Assembly (NCBI RefSeq): GCF_002113375.1 | Contig: NZ_NEHO01000013.1 | Span: forward strand, 1-64,000 | From: Pseudomonas sp. R37(2017) | GTDB lineage: Bacteria; Pseudomonadota; Gammaproteobacteria; Pseudomonadales; Pseudomonadaceae | Direction: 5' to 3' | Length of the DNA stretch: 64,000 nucleotides | Shown: in pieces, positions 43,472-53,073 of the stretch | Numbering within the stretch: the first letter of the stretch is position 1 | Layout: the number at the start of each line of letters is the position of its first letter | Program-made: the position numbers and the translations under genes | Notes under the pieces: generated by a model | Told to the model about the DNA's origin: nothing | Seen by the model: only the letters and a program-made list of their open reading frames with translations | Databases searched by the model: none

Positions 43472-44299
43472 ATGGATAACTTGACCAATGATGCCTGGAC
43501 AGGCCGCACCGAAGAGGTCGACGACCTGATCGATCCGAGCCAGGTGGCGCGCATCGCCGCGACACTGGGGCAGCCGCTCATACAACCGACAGAAGCGCTG
43601 CCAGCGTTGTGGCATTGGGCATTTTTCCAGTGCCCGATCGAGACTGCCCGGCTGGGTGAAGACGGGCACCCGCACGACGGCGCGTTCCTGCCGCCCCCGG
43701 CCAAGCGCAGCCGCATGTGGGCCGGGGGCCGGGTGCGGTTCCTCGAGCCACTGCGTGTCGGCATCAAGGCCACCCGCCGGTCGACCATCGTCAAGGCTGA
43801 AGAAAAGGCCGGTACCACAGGCAAGCTGCTGTTTGTCACGGTGCGGCATGACTACCGCCAGGACGGTCGGCTGGCGATCAGCGAAGAGCAGGACATCGTC
43901 TACCGCGAGCCTTCGCCACCCAAACTCAGCAGCAATCAGCCGCTGATCGCCGGCGACTGGCAGGAAACGTTCGTGCCCTCGCCAGTGACGCTGTTCCGTT
44001 ACTCGGCGGTGACCTGCAACGCGCACCGCATCCATTACGACGAACCCTACGCCACGGCGGTCGAGGGCTATCCGGGGCTGGTGGTGCACGGCCCGCTGAT
44101 CGCCACCCTGACGGTGGCCGCGTTCTGTCGCGCCAACCCGGACGCACGCCTGCGACAGTTCTCTTTCCGCGGTTTGCGTCCGTTGATCGCACCCCGCGCC
44201 TTCGAAGTCGGCGGTCGGATCACCGGCACCGGCATCGCCCAAACCTGGGCCGGTAGCGAAAGCGGGCTGGCCCAATCCAGCGAAATTCACTTTGAGTAA
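43472..44299 (+). CDS. Double-hotdog acyl-CoA hydratase (itaconyl/mesaconyl-CoA hydratase-like)
   Basis: This 275-residue protein has an N-terminal FAS1-like dehydratase domain (LWHWAFFQCPIETARLGEDG, PPPAKRSRMWAGGRVRFLEP) and a C-terminal MaoC-type domain (LFRYSAVTCNAHRIHYDEPYAT, YPGLVVHGPLIATL). This fused form is that of HTD2/mesaconyl-C4-CoA hydratase and of the P. aeruginosa itaconyl-CoA hydratase Ich. It would hydrate an unsaturated branched dicarboxyl-CoA such as itaconyl-CoA to citramalyl-CoA. It is the first gene of a run whose order (hydratase, acyl-CoA dehydrogenase, MmgE/PrpD, CoA transferase, CitE-like lyase) resembles the P. aeruginosa itaconate operon as I remember it. Confidence 0.82.
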   Translation: MDNLTNDAWTGRTEEVDDLIDPSQVARIAATLGQPLIQPTEALPALWHWAFFQCPIETARLGEDGHPHDGAFLPPPAKRSRMWAGGRVRFLEPLRVGIKATRRSTIVKAEEKAGTTGKLLFVTVRHDYRQDGRLAISEEQDIVYREPSPPKLSSNQPLIAGDWQETFVPSPVTLFRYSAVTCNAHRIHYDEPYATAVEGYPGLVVHGPLIATLTVAAFCRANPDARLRQFSFRGLRPLIAPRAFEVGGRITGTGIAQTWAGSESGLAQSSEIHFE

Positions 44300-44346
44300 G
44301 TTCTCGAACACACCTGGCCATTGCGCCGCAGTTGGGAGTTGAAGCA

Positions 44347-45513
44347 ATGCTGTCCTCTACACAAGAACAAGAAATCATGGCCATCCGCGAGGGTGTACGC
44401 GCCCTGTGTGCGCAGTTCGATGCCGCCTACTGGCGCAAGATCGATGAAGAGAAGGGCTTCCCGGAGGCTTTCGTCGACGCCATGACCCAGGCCGGCTGGT
44501 TGTCGGCGATGATCCCGGTCGAGTACGGCGGTTCCGGCCTTGGCCTGGCCGAAGCCTCGGTGATCCTTGAGGAGGTGAACCGCTGCGGCGGCAATTCCGG
44601 CACCGTCCACGGGCAGATGTACAACATGTTTACGCTGCTGCGTCACGGCAGCGAAGAACAGAAGCGCAATTACCTGCCACGCCTGGCCTCGGGCGAACTG
44701 CGTCTGCAATCGATGGGCGTGACCGAGCCGACCACCGGCACCGACACCACCAGGATCAAGACCTCGGCAGTGCGCCAGGGCGACAGATACATCATCAACG
44801 GACAAAAGGTCTGGATCTCGCGCATACAGCATTCGGATCTGATGATCCTGCTGGCGCGCACCACGCCGCTGGCCGAGGTGAAGAAAAAATCCGAAGGCAT
44901 GTCGATCTTCCTGGTCGACCTGCGCGAAGCCATCGGCAACGGCCTGACCGTGCAGCCGATTGCCAACATGGTCAACCACGAGACCAACGAGCTGTTCTTC
45001 GACAACCTGCAGATCCCGGCTTCGAGCCTGATCGGTGAGGAAGGCAAGGGCTTCAAATACATCCTCGACGGCCTCAACGCCGAGCGCACCCTGATCGCCG
45101 CCGAATGCATCGGCGATGGCCGCTGGTTCATCGAGAAGGCCAGCACCTATGCCCGTGACCGCGTGGTGTTCGGCCGTCCGATCGGTCAGAACCAGGGTGT
45201 GCAGTTCCCGATTGCCGAGGCGCATATCGAGATCGAAGCGGCGGACCTGATGCGCTGGCGCGCCTGTGAGGAATACGACGCCGGGCGCAATGCCGGGGCC
45301 AGCGCCAACATGGCCAAGTACCTGGCGGCAAAGGCGTCCTGGGAAGCGGCCAACGCCTGCCTGCAAACCCACGGCGGCTTCGGTTTCGCCTGTGAGTACG
45401 ACGTGGAGCGCAAGTTCCGCGAGACCCGCCTTTACCAGGTGGCGCCGATCTCGACCAACCTGATTCTTTCCTATGTCGCCGAGCACTTGCTCGAACTGCC
45501 GCGCAGCTTCTGA
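44347..45513 (+). CDS. Acyl-CoA dehydrogenase of the itaconate-type operon
   Basis: This 388-residue dehydrogenase has LQSMGVTEPTTGTDTTRIKT in place of the usual SEPGAGSD loop, and LNAERTLIAAECIGDGRWFI, CLQTHGGFGFACEYDVERKFRE and RLYQVAPISTNLILSYVAEH. The altered flavin loop (TEPTTGTD) and the APIS motif where YGGS/YEGT normally occurs mark a divergent subfamily. The paralogue in the P. aeruginosa itaconate operon (PA0879) has a similar size. Its substrate is not established; methylsuccinyl-CoA or a related branched diacid is a possibility. The start is ATG 44347 with GGGAG upstream. Confidence 0.85.
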   Translation: MLSSTQEQEIMAIREGVRALCAQFDAAYWRKIDEEKGFPEAFVDAMTQAGWLSAMIPVEYGGSGLGLAEASVILEEVNRCGGNSGTVHGQMYNMFTLLRHGSEEQKRNYLPRLASGELRLQSMGVTEPTTGTDTTRIKTSAVRQGDRYIINGQKVWISRIQHSDLMILLARTTPLAEVKKKSEGMSIFLVDLREAIGNGLTVQPIANMVNHETNELFFDNLQIPASSLIGEEGKGFKYILDGLNAERTLIAAECIGDGRWFIEKASTYARDRVVFGRPIGQNQGVQFPIAEAHIEIEAADLMRWRACEEYDAGRNAGASANMAKYLAAKASWEAANACLQTHGGFGFACEYDVERKFRETRLYQVAPISTNLILSYVAEHLLELPRSF

Positions 45514-45523
45514 GGACCCACCG

Positions 45524-46876
45524 ATGAACCACACTCAAGCACTGGCGGCGTTCCTCGCCCAATTGCGTTATGACGATCTGCCTGATGCGGTGCTGGCCCG
45601 CACCGAAGACCTGTTCCTTGACTGGTTGGGCTCGGCCCTGGCCAGCCAGGGTGCGCACCCGATCCCGTTGTTCGAACGTTATGCCGAATTGATGGGGCCT
45701 GGCACCGGACCGTCCACCATTGTGGTGAGCGGTCAACGCACTTCGGCCTGTTTCGCGACCCTGGTCAATGCGGCGTCCTCCCATCTGGTCGAGCAGGACG
45801 ACCTGCACAACAGTTCCGTACTGCACCCGGCGACCGTGGTGTTCCCGGCGGTGCTGGCTGCCGCACAGGATCTGGGCAAGACTGGCCGGGAACTGTTGCT
45901 GGCCTCGGTGGCCGGGTACGAGGCTGGCATCCGCATTGGCGAGTTCCTGGGCCGTTCGCACTATCGGATTTTTCACACCACGGCCACCGTCGGCACCCTC
46001 GCGGCCGCCGTGGCGGTGGGCAAGCTGATGAACTTCGACCAGGAGCAATTCATCAACTTGCTGGGCAGTGCCGGCACCCAGGCCGCCGGCTTGTGGGAGT
46101 TTTTGCGTGACGCCGCCGATTCCAAGCAACTGCACACCGCCAAGGCGGCGGCGGACGGGTTGCTGGCGGCCTATCTCACGGCCGATGGCCTGACCGGGGC
46201 GCGCAATATCCTTGAAGGCGAGCAGGGCATGGCCGCCGGCATGTCGAGTGACGCTCGACCGGCATGCCTGTCCGATCGCCTCGGCAGCCGCTGGGCATTG
46301 CTGGAAACCTCGTTCAAGTTCCATGCGTCCTGCCGTCATACCCACCCGGCCGCCGACGCTTTGCTGGACCTGATGCAACGCGAGAACCTCAAGCACGAGC
46401 ATATCGCCGGCATCACTACCCGCGTTCATCAGGCGGCAATCGATGTACTGGGGCGCGTGGATGTCCCGCAAACCGTGCACCAGGCCAAGTTCTCCATGGG
46501 GGCGGTGCTGGGCCTGATCGCCGTGCATGGCAAGGCCGGTTTGCCGGAGTTCGATCGGTTCGCCCTGACTGACCCGAATGTTGCCGCTGTGCGTGTGAAG
46601 ACCCGCATGCAACTGGACGCCGAGGTCGACGACGCCTATCCGCAACGCTGGCTGGGCCGGGTGGAGGTTTGCACCACCGATGGCCGCGAGTTTACGGCCG
46701 CCATCGACGAGCCCAAGGGCGACCCGGGCAACACCCTGTCGCGGCCGGAACTGGAAGACAAGTTCGAGCGCTTGCTGGCCTTTGCCGGCGACACCGACAC
46801 CCGGCGCGCCCGCGTGTTGATCGACCGGGTCTGGGCGCTTCGCGCGACCGCCAACCTCAGCGGTTTGACGGAGTAA
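45524..46876 (+). CDS. MmgE/PrpD family protein
   Basis: This 450-residue protein belongs to the 2-methylcitrate dehydratase/iminodisuccinate epimerase/cis-aconitate decarboxylase fold. Recognisable parts are FLDWLGSALASQ, VNAASSHLVEQDDLHNSSVLHPATVVFPAVLA, YEAGIRIGEFLG, TATVGTLAAAVAVGKLMN and FKFHASCRHTHPAADAL. The family adds or removes water or CO2 at methylcitrate-like acids. Here it may convert a branched tricarboxylate or isomerise the C5 dicarboxylate. It starts 10 bases after the dehydrogenase stop with GAGGA upstream. Confidence 0.87.
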   Translation: MNHTQALAAFLAQLRYDDLPDAVLARTEDLFLDWLGSALASQGAHPIPLFERYAELMGPGTGPSTIVVSGQRTSACFATLVNAASSHLVEQDDLHNSSVLHPATVVFPAVLAAAQDLGKTGRELLLASVAGYEAGIRIGEFLGRSHYRIFHTTATVGTLAAAVAVGKLMNFDQEQFINLLGSAGTQAAGLWEFLRDAADSKQLHTAKAAADGLLAAYLTADGLTGARNILEGEQGMAAGMSSDARPACLSDRLGSRWALLETSFKFHASCRHTHPAADALLDLMQRENLKHEHIAGITTRVHQAAIDVLGRVDVPQTVHQAKFSMGAVLGLIAVHGKAGLPEFDRFALTDPNVAAVRVKTRMQLDAEVDDAYPQRWLGRVEVCTTDGREFTAAIDEPKGDPGNTLSRPELEDKFERLLAFAGDTDTRRARVLIDRVWALRATANLSGLTE

Positions 46877-46880
46877 GCCC

Positions 46881-48086
46881 ATGGACGATTTGGCTAACGC
46901 ACCACGGCCGCTGGACGGCATCACCGTGATCAGCCTGGAGCATGCGATTGCCGCGCCATTCTGCACCCGCCAGTTGGCGGACATGGGCGCGCGGGTGATC
47001 AAGGTCGAGCGCCCGGGGTCGGGGGATTTTGCCCGTGGCTACGATGAACGTACCCGGGGCCTGGCCTCGCACTTTGTCTGGACCAATCGCTCGAAAGAAA
47101 GCCTGACCCTGGACCTCAAGCAGCAAGAGGCCGGTGCCGTGCTGGAACAGTTGTTGGGGCAGGCCGATGTGCTGGTGCAGAACCTCGCCCCCGGCGCCGC
47201 CGCGCGCATGGGCCTGGGATTCGACGCCTTGCACGAACGCTTTCCGCGACTGATCGTCTGCGATATTTCCGGCTATGGCGAAGGTGGCCCCTACCAGGAC
47301 AAGAAGGCCTACGACCTGCTGATCCAGAGCGAGAGCGGCTTTCTGTCGGTGACCGGCGGGCCGGGAGAGCAGGAGATGGCCAAGGCCGGTTGCTCCATCG
47401 CCGACATCTCGGCGGGCATGTATGCCTACACGGGCATTCTCTCGGCCCTGCTGTTGCGCAGCAGGACCGGGGAGGGCAGCCGTATCGATGTATCGATGCT
47501 GGAAAGCATGGTCGAGTGGATGAACTTCCCGATGTACTACGCCTTCGAAGGCGCCACGCCACCGGCACGCGCCGGTGCCGCGCACGCGACCATTTACCCC
47601 TACGGGCCGTTTCCCACCGGCGACGGTGGGACGGTGATGCTCGGCGTGCAAAACGACCGTGAATGGACGCTGTTCTGCCAGCAGGTATTGCAGCGTCCGG
47701 CGTTGCTCGACGATGGGCGTTTCACCAGCACCAGCCTGCGGGTCAGCCATCGCGAAGCCTTGCGTGGTGCAATCATCGAGGCCTTTGCACCCCTCAGCGC
47801 CGGGCAGGTGATCGCCCGCCTGGACGCCGCCCAGATCGCCAACGCCCAAGTCAATGACATGGCCGGAGTCTGGGCTCATCCGCAGCTCAAGGCGCGCAAC
47901 CGCTGGCGTGAGATCGACAGCCCGGCAGGCAAACTGCCGGCCTTGTTGCCGCCGGGGCGCAACAGCGCATTCGAACCGCGAATGGATGGCGTACCGGGCC
48001 TGGGTCAGCACACCGACGGGTTGCTGGCCGAGTTGGGATATGCCGCCAGCGACATCGAGCGCCTGCGTCGGACCGGTGCTGTTTAA
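46881..48086 (+). CDS. Class III (CaiB-type) CoA transferase, itaconate CoA-transferase-like
   Basis: This 401-residue transferase has ISLEHAIAAPFCTRQLADMGARVIKVERPGSGDFARGYD, DLKQQEAGAVLEQLLGQADV and the catalytic aspartate in CSIADISAGMYAYTGILSAL. The length and neighbours match Ict, the succinyl-CoA:itaconate CoA transferase of P. aeruginosa. It would activate a C5-type dicarboxylate using succinyl-CoA. It lies four bases after the MmgE/PrpD stop. Confidence 0.87.
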   Translation: MDDLANAPRPLDGITVISLEHAIAAPFCTRQLADMGARVIKVERPGSGDFARGYDERTRGLASHFVWTNRSKESLTLDLKQQEAGAVLEQLLGQADVLVQNLAPGAAARMGLGFDALHERFPRLIVCDISGYGEGGPYQDKKAYDLLIQSESGFLSVTGGPGEQEMAKAGCSIADISAGMYAYTGILSALLLRSRTGEGSRIDVSMLESMVEWMNFPMYYAFEGATPPARAGAAHATIYPYGPFPTGDGGTVMLGVQNDREWTLFCQQVLQRPALLDDGRFTSTSLRVSHREALRGAIIEAFAPLSAGQVIARLDAAQIANAQVNDMAGVWAHPQLKARNRWREIDSPAGKLPALLPPGRNSAFEPRMDGVPGLGQHTDGLLAELGYAASDIERLRRTGAV

Positions 48087-48109
48087 CCCCTTTATCGAGG
48101 AGTCATGCA

Positions 48110-48940
48110 ATGGCTTTTGCAAATGCCCGCTCGGCACTGTTCGTGCCGGGCAGCAGGCCCGAGCGTTTTTCCAAAGCCCTGGCCTGTGGCGCCGATGTGG
48201 TCATCGTCGATTTCGAGGATGCCGTCGAAGAACATTTGAAGCGGCAGGCACGTGAGCTGCTCGGCGAGTTTCTCGCCAGGTCCGCGCAGGTTCGGTTACT
48301 GGTGCGCATCAATTCCGCCGAACATGCCGAGCACGAGGCGGACCTGAGTTTCTGCCAGCGCCACGACGGTGTGGCCGGCATTGTGTTGCCCAAGGCTGAA
48401 AGCGCCCATCAAGTGGCGCGCGTCGCGGCCATCGGCAAACCGGTCTGGCCCATCATCGAGAGTGCCAGGGGATTGCTCGCCCTTGGCGAGATTGCTTCGT
48501 CGGCGGGGGTCGAGCGCCTGACCTTCGGTGCCCTGGACCTGGGGCTCGACCTTGGCTTGAACACAGGCAGCATCGTCGCTGAAGGCGTGCTCGACCAGGT
48601 GCGCCTGGCGGTGTTGCTGCATTCGCGGGCCAATGGCCTGGTCGCACCACTGGATACGGTGTTCCCGGCGTTCGATGACCTTGACGGTTTGCGCCTGGCG
48701 CTCGGTCGCGCCCGTGACATGGGGTTTGGCGGTGCCTTGTGCATCCATCCCAAACAGGTATCGACGGTGCACGAGGCCCTTGCACCCACTGAAAGCCAAT
48801 TGCTGTGGGCGCGCAAAGTACTGGTGGCCGCGCAATCCACTCAAGCAGCGTTCCAATTGGACGGGCAGATGATCGATGCCCCGGTTCTCAGTCACGCGCA
48901 ACGCCTGTTGGCCTTACAAGAACAAACACTGGAGAGTTGA
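48110..48940 (+). CDS. CitE-like lyase (citramalyl-CoA lyase type)
   Basis: This 276-residue HpcH/HpaI TIM barrel has RSALFVPGSRPERFSKALACGADVVIVDFEDAV at the N-terminus, the metal-site Glu in PIIESARGLLAL, FGALDLGLDLGL and CIHPKQVSTVHEAL. It resembles the citrate lyase beta subunit-like proteins that cleave (S)-citramalyl-CoA to acetyl-CoA and pyruvate (CLYBL, Ccl). With the hydratase and CoA transferase it completes a three-step itaconate-type route. The start is ATG 48110, with GAGGAG upstream. Confidence 0.87.
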   Translation: MAFANARSALFVPGSRPERFSKALACGADVVIVDFEDAVEEHLKRQARELLGEFLARSAQVRLLVRINSAEHAEHEADLSFCQRHDGVAGIVLPKAESAHQVARVAAIGKPVWPIIESARGLLALGEIASSAGVERLTFGALDLGLDLGLNTGSIVAEGVLDQVRLAVLLHSRANGLVAPLDTVFPAFDDLDGLRLALGRARDMGFGGALCIHPKQVSTVHEALAPTESQLLWARKVLVAAQSTQAAFQLDGQMIDAPVLSHAQRLLALQEQTLES

Positions 48941-48941
48941 A

Positions 48942-50072
48942 ATGGCAGGACCCTTACAAGGGCTCAAAGTCCTGGAAATGGCCGGCATCGGCCCGGCGCC
49001 TTTTTGCGCCATGCTGCTGGCCGATATGGGCGCCGAAGTCATCCGCGTCGATCGCCTGATTCCGGGCGTGCTGGGCCCAGGCGGGTCGATGGTGGACCGG
49101 GGGCGAAAGAGTATCGCCATCGACCCGAAAAAACCGGGCGCCAGAAACGTCCTGCTGAAGCTGGTCGAGGACGTCGACATTCTGATCGAAGGCTTTCGGC
49201 CCGGTGTCATGGAGCGCTTGGGGCTGGGTCCCGAACAATGCCTGGCGAGCAACCCACGGCTGATCTACGGCCGCATGACCGGCTGGGGCCAGGATGGGCC
49301 TCTGGCCCTGGCGGCCGGCCACGACATCAACTACATCGCCCTGACCGGCGCCCTGCATTCCATGGGCCACGCCGACCGGGCTCCGACACCGCCGCTGCAC
49401 CTGGTGGGGGACATGGGGGGCGGCGCCATGATGCTGGCACTGGGCATTGTCAGTGCCTTGCATGAGACCCGTCAGTCCGGCAAGGGCCAGGTAATCGATG
49501 CGGCCATCTGCGACGGCACTTCGCTGCTGACCACGATGTATCACTCCTTTCTCGCCTCGGGAAAATGGCAGCATGAACGCGAGGCCAACCTGCTCGACGG
49601 TGGCGCCCACTTCTACGGTTGCTACACCTGCGCCGATGGCAAGTTCGTGTCGGTGGGGCCGGTGGAGCCGCAGTTCTACCACCTGATGCTCGAACTGTGC
49701 GGGATTACCGATGCGGATTTCGCCGAGCAATGGAATCGCCAGCAATGGCCGGCGTTGCGCAGCAAGCTGGAGGCATTGTTTCTCACCCGTAGCCGTGACG
49801 AGTGGGCGCAGTTGCTCGAAGGCAGCGACGCCTGTGTCGCGCCGGTCCTGGACTTCGCTGAAGCGTCCCGCCACCGGCACCATGTGGCACGCAATAATTT
49901 CATTGAAGTCAATGGCGCCCCGTGCCCGGCACCGGCTCCGCGCTTCAGTCGCACGCCATCGCAGGCGGGGGCAGTGCCGCGGACCGGTGAGCACACGATC
50001 AGCGTGCTGCAAGGGCTGGGGTTGGGGCAGGGTGACATCGCCCGGTTGAGGGCAGGTGGCGCCATCGCTTAA
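48942..50072 (+). CDS. Alpha-methylacyl-CoA racemase (AMACR/Mcr type)
   Basis: This 376-residue class III CoA-transferase-fold enzyme has the racemase catalytic histidine in AAGHDINYIALTGALHSMG and the catalytic aspartate in LHLVGDMGGGAMMLALGIVSAL. These are the distinguishing motifs of AMACR/Mcr, unlike the transferase encoded at 46881. It epimerises (2R)- and (2S)-methylacyl-CoA esters so that stereospecific dehydrogenases can act. Its presence is the strongest single sign that the pathway substrate carries an alpha-methyl branch. It starts one base after the lyase stop with CTGGAGAG upstream. Confidence 0.88.
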   Translation: MAGPLQGLKVLEMAGIGPAPFCAMLLADMGAEVIRVDRLIPGVLGPGGSMVDRGRKSIAIDPKKPGARNVLLKLVEDVDILIEGFRPGVMERLGLGPEQCLASNPRLIYGRMTGWGQDGPLALAAGHDINYIALTGALHSMGHADRAPTPPLHLVGDMGGGAMMLALGIVSALHETRQSGKGQVIDAAICDGTSLLTTMYHSFLASGKWQHEREANLLDGGAHFYGCYTCADGKFVSVGPVEPQFYHLMLELCGITDADFAEQWNRQQWPALRSKLEALFLTRSRDEWAQLLEGSDACVAPVLDFAEASRHRHHVARNNFIEVNGAPCPAPAPRFSRTPSQAGAVPRTGEHTISVLQGLGLGQGDIARLRAGGAIA

Positions 50073-50210
50073 GCGCTTGAAAAATCCTCAGACGAACACC
50101 TGCCTTGTAGCAAGGGGATAAATCCCTCCACAAGGCTGGTGCTCGTTACTGAGTGGTCGAGAATGGCAGGCCGCGCTCCTTGCGGCCGCGCTCTGCGGCG
50201 AATGCCGATC

Positions 50211-52928
50211 TCAGTCGAGAAAACCCTTCTGCCGCGCGATCGCCACGGCCTCGGTACGCCCCTGGGCGCCGAGCTTGGCGTTGATGTTGCGCAAGTGCGA
50301 CTTGATGGTGAATTCGGAAAGAAACATTTTTTCCGCGATGGCCCGGTTACGCAGCCCGGCCGCCAGCAATTGAACCACTTGTATCTCACGGGCCGTGAGA
50401 ATCTCGATGTCGCTATCCGCGGCATGCAGGGCCTTGGCTGCATCGTCCGAGCGTTTGCAGCGCTCCAGCAGCGTCACCAGAAACCCCCCGTCGATACCAT
50501 TCGCCGCCCCACGTGCCTGGTACTGCGTATTCCAGCGATGCAGCAGGTTGGCCAGTCTCGGGCCTTCATCGATAAAGGTCCGCAGGAAACCTTCATGACT
50601 GGCAAAACGCAGCGCCGTGGTCAGCGCCTCGAAGGCGGCTTTTGCGTCGCCCTGGCCGTCCAGTGCCATGGCCTGCAACAACCTCAGCTTGAGTACCCGA
50701 CGATAGCGCTGCTGCCCCTGCGCAAGGTCAATGGCCTGGGCCAATGCCTGGGCAGCCGCCGCGCAATCACCTTGGGCGATGCGCAGGCGCAGGCGTGCGA
50801 TTGATGGCGTATCGACGTCCGTGGTGTGCATGGAAACGCCCGGGCGTTCCCAGTCGCCGTGCAGGTCGGCCGTACGCAAATCCTGTTCGGCATTGTCCAG
50901 GCGACCTTCCAGGGTGGCGACACGGGCACGCTCAAGCCAGGCGCAACAAATGGCCCGGGAAGAGCCGCTCTGGCGTCCACTGTGCTCCAGCTCCGCGAGA
51001 TAGCGCTGCCAGCCTTCCTTGTCATCGTGCATGTACGCCAGTCGGGAAATCAGCAAATGGTTGGCGATCATCGCGTCCGGCGAACCGTTGTTGCGACTGT
51101 AGGGCAGCGCTTCGAGCAGAATTCGTTCGGCATCGCCGGTGGCATCGATTTCATACAGGACCTGGGCCAGGGTGCTGTTGAACGAGGGTTTGCCGGCGAC
51201 GATTTCGCGGGTGGCGCCGTCCCAGTGTCGTTCTCGGGAATCCTGCAAGCGTGCCAGTGCATTGCCCAGGCGGCCCTGGACCAGGTCGATGATGCTTTCG
51301 ATGCAATCGGTGATGCAGCGCATGAAGTTCGACGGATCGCTGGACGTGGCGCGTATGGCCCGGGACAAGACGCTGCGGGCCTCGTCGTAGCGGTCGGTGC
51401 AGATCAGGCTGTAGGCCAATGAGTTGGCGATCACGCCGTACTGGAAGGACTGCTGCGCCGAGAGGCGATCTATCAGTTGCAGGCCTGCGCTGCAGCATTC
51501 TTCGATTTGCCCGGTCATCGCGAACAGCATGCAGCGGATGGATTCGGCTTCCAGTGCGCAGCGTTGCTGCTGGTTGTCCTGGGGGCCGCTCTCGAGGAAA
51601 CGGTTGACGACCTCGATGGCTTCGCTGAAGCGCCGGCATAACGCCAGGGCCCATGCATGGGTCAGGATCAGATTCGGGTGATCGTCCAGCACGGACGCAT
51701 CAATGTGCTCCAGCCAGCGTGACATCAGGCGTGCCCGGCCCGACTCCATCAGGCTGTTGGCATGGGCCGAGATTTCGGCGACGGCTTCGGTTTCCGCGCC
51801 TGCACTCAACAACAGCTCGATGGCGGGGACCGGTTTGCCGTCTGCCAGGTACCAGTCGGCGGCCCGGCGCTGCAGTTGGCGAGCGAGCCCTGGCTGCTGT
51901 CGTTCCAGGGCATCGCGCAGGAAACTGGCGAACAGGCTGTGGTAGCGGTACCAGTGGCGTTCGTCGCCCAGGGGAAACAGGAACAGATTGGATTTTTCCA
52001 GAAAGTCGATCATCTGCTGGCTGTCCTGGCGGCCGGTGACGGCATCGCACAGGGGGGCGGACAATTGCGGCAGGACGCTGGTCTGCATCAGGAACTGTCG
52101 GCAGGCGTCACTTTGATGAACCAGGATGTCATCGGTCAGGTACTCGGCCAGCTCCAGATTCGATCCGGAAAAGGAGGCGACGAAGGCGGCATGATCGGAG
52201 CGACCATGCAACGACAGGGTGGCGAGGAAGATCGCCGCCACCCAGCCTTCGGTGCAGCGATGCAGGGTCGCGATATCCTTGTCGCGCAGGTGCAGTTGGT
52301 GTTTGTCGCGAAGGAAGGTGGTTGCTTCCTCGAGGGAAAATCGCAAGGAAGCCGGCCTGATCTCCAGCAGTTGACCGCGGGCCCTGATACGCCCCAGGCC
52401 GATGTCCGGAGCTGTTCGCGAGGTCATCATCAGCAGGCCGTGGGGCGGCAAGGCTTCGATCAATTGCTGGATGAAATCCAGTACCGGTGGGCTTTGGATG
52501 GTCTCGAACTCGTCCAGCAGAATGGAGAAGGGCAGGTCCAGCTCGGCAATCGCCTCCAGCAGGTCGAACACCAGCTCGCTGCTGTCCTCGGTCGTGGCCG
52601 TCTCCAGCGCAGGCAACAGGTCGCTGAAGGCTGCCCGCAGGTGGGTCACCATGCGCTGCAGATCGTTGTCCGCCAGATCGAGGTTTAGCCAGACCACAGC
52701 GCGCTGGTTGTCCAGGCATTGTGTCCGGTATTGATGCATCAGCGTGGTTTTGCCAAAACCGGCTGCAGCCCTGATCAACACCAATCGTGGCGCGCCGGCC
52801 TGCTGGATTTGTTCCAGCAGATGAGTGCGCTGCAAATGATGGGTGACCGTGACAGGTGGCTGAAGCTTTGCCTTGTATATTTTTGTTGTGGGCTTAACGC
52901 CAGGCTGGCGTTCGGTGTCGAGGTTCAT
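50211..52928 (-). CDS. MalT-like LuxR-family ATP-dependent transcriptional activator
   Basis: This 905-residue regulator has P-loop IRAAAGFGKTTLMHQYR (about 54-62), the Walker B-like SILLDEFETI, a long helical (TPR-like) sensor region and a C-terminal LuxR HTH (ILTAREIQVVQLLAAGLRNR, MFLSEFTIKSHLRNINAKLG). All domains are in one frame, unlike the relative at 41254. Such proteins bind ATP and an inducer and activate by contacting RNA polymerase. It is divergent from the TetR gene, and an operator-like site lies between them. It is the best candidate to bind the 24-bp element of this locus. The 138 bases between it and the racemase gene hold only a weak REP-like hairpin. Confidence 0.92.
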   Translation of the reverse strand: MNLDTERQPGVKPTTKIYKAKLQPPVTVTHHLQRTHLLEQIQQAGAPRLVLIRAAAGFGKTTLMHQYRTQCLDNQRAVVWLNLDLADNDLQRMVTHLRAAFSDLLPALETATTEDSSELVFDLLEAIAELDLPFSILLDEFETIQSPPVLDFIQQLIEALPPHGLLMMTSRTAPDIGLGRIRARGQLLEIRPASLRFSLEEATTFLRDKHQLHLRDKDIATLHRCTEGWVAAIFLATLSLHGRSDHAAFVASFSGSNLELAEYLTDDILVHQSDACRQFLMQTSVLPQLSAPLCDAVTGRQDSQQMIDFLEKSNLFLFPLGDERHWYRYHSLFASFLRDALERQQPGLARQLQRRAADWYLADGKPVPAIELLLSAGAETEAVAEISAHANSLMESGRARLMSRWLEHIDASVLDDHPNLILTHAWALALCRRFSEAIEVVNRFLESGPQDNQQQRCALEAESIRCMLFAMTGQIEECCSAGLQLIDRLSAQQSFQYGVIANSLAYSLICTDRYDEARSVLSRAIRATSSDPSNFMRCITDCIESIIDLVQGRLGNALARLQDSRERHWDGATREIVAGKPSFNSTLAQVLYEIDATGDAERILLEALPYSRNNGSPDAMIANHLLISRLAYMHDDKEGWQRYLAELEHSGRQSGSSRAICCAWLERARVATLEGRLDNAEQDLRTADLHGDWERPGVSMHTTDVDTPSIARLRLRIAQGDCAAAAQALAQAIDLAQGQQRYRRVLKLRLLQAMALDGQGDAKAAFEALTTALRFASHEGFLRTFIDEGPRLANLLHRWNTQYQARGAANGIDGGFLVTLLERCKRSDDAAKALHAADSDIEILTAREIQVVQLLAAGLRNRAIAEKMFLSEFTIKSHLRNINAKLGAQGRTEAVAIARQKGFLD

Positions 52929-53073
52929 GCGACTTCCATTCTAACGAGCTCTGTCGAGTGTGCCGCACGGGTGACGGTCAAGCCAGCGCCGATGCGACCA
53001 CCGGGGCACTATATCGCCTTGTCCGGGCAGCGGCGAACCGCCAATGGTCGTAGTTGCCGGGCGGTCTGTGCGG

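Noticed and set aside
50100..50205. Terminator between racemase and LuxR genes
   Set aside because: Only imperfect GC-rich pairings and a diverged REP-like hairpin are visible, without a T-run.
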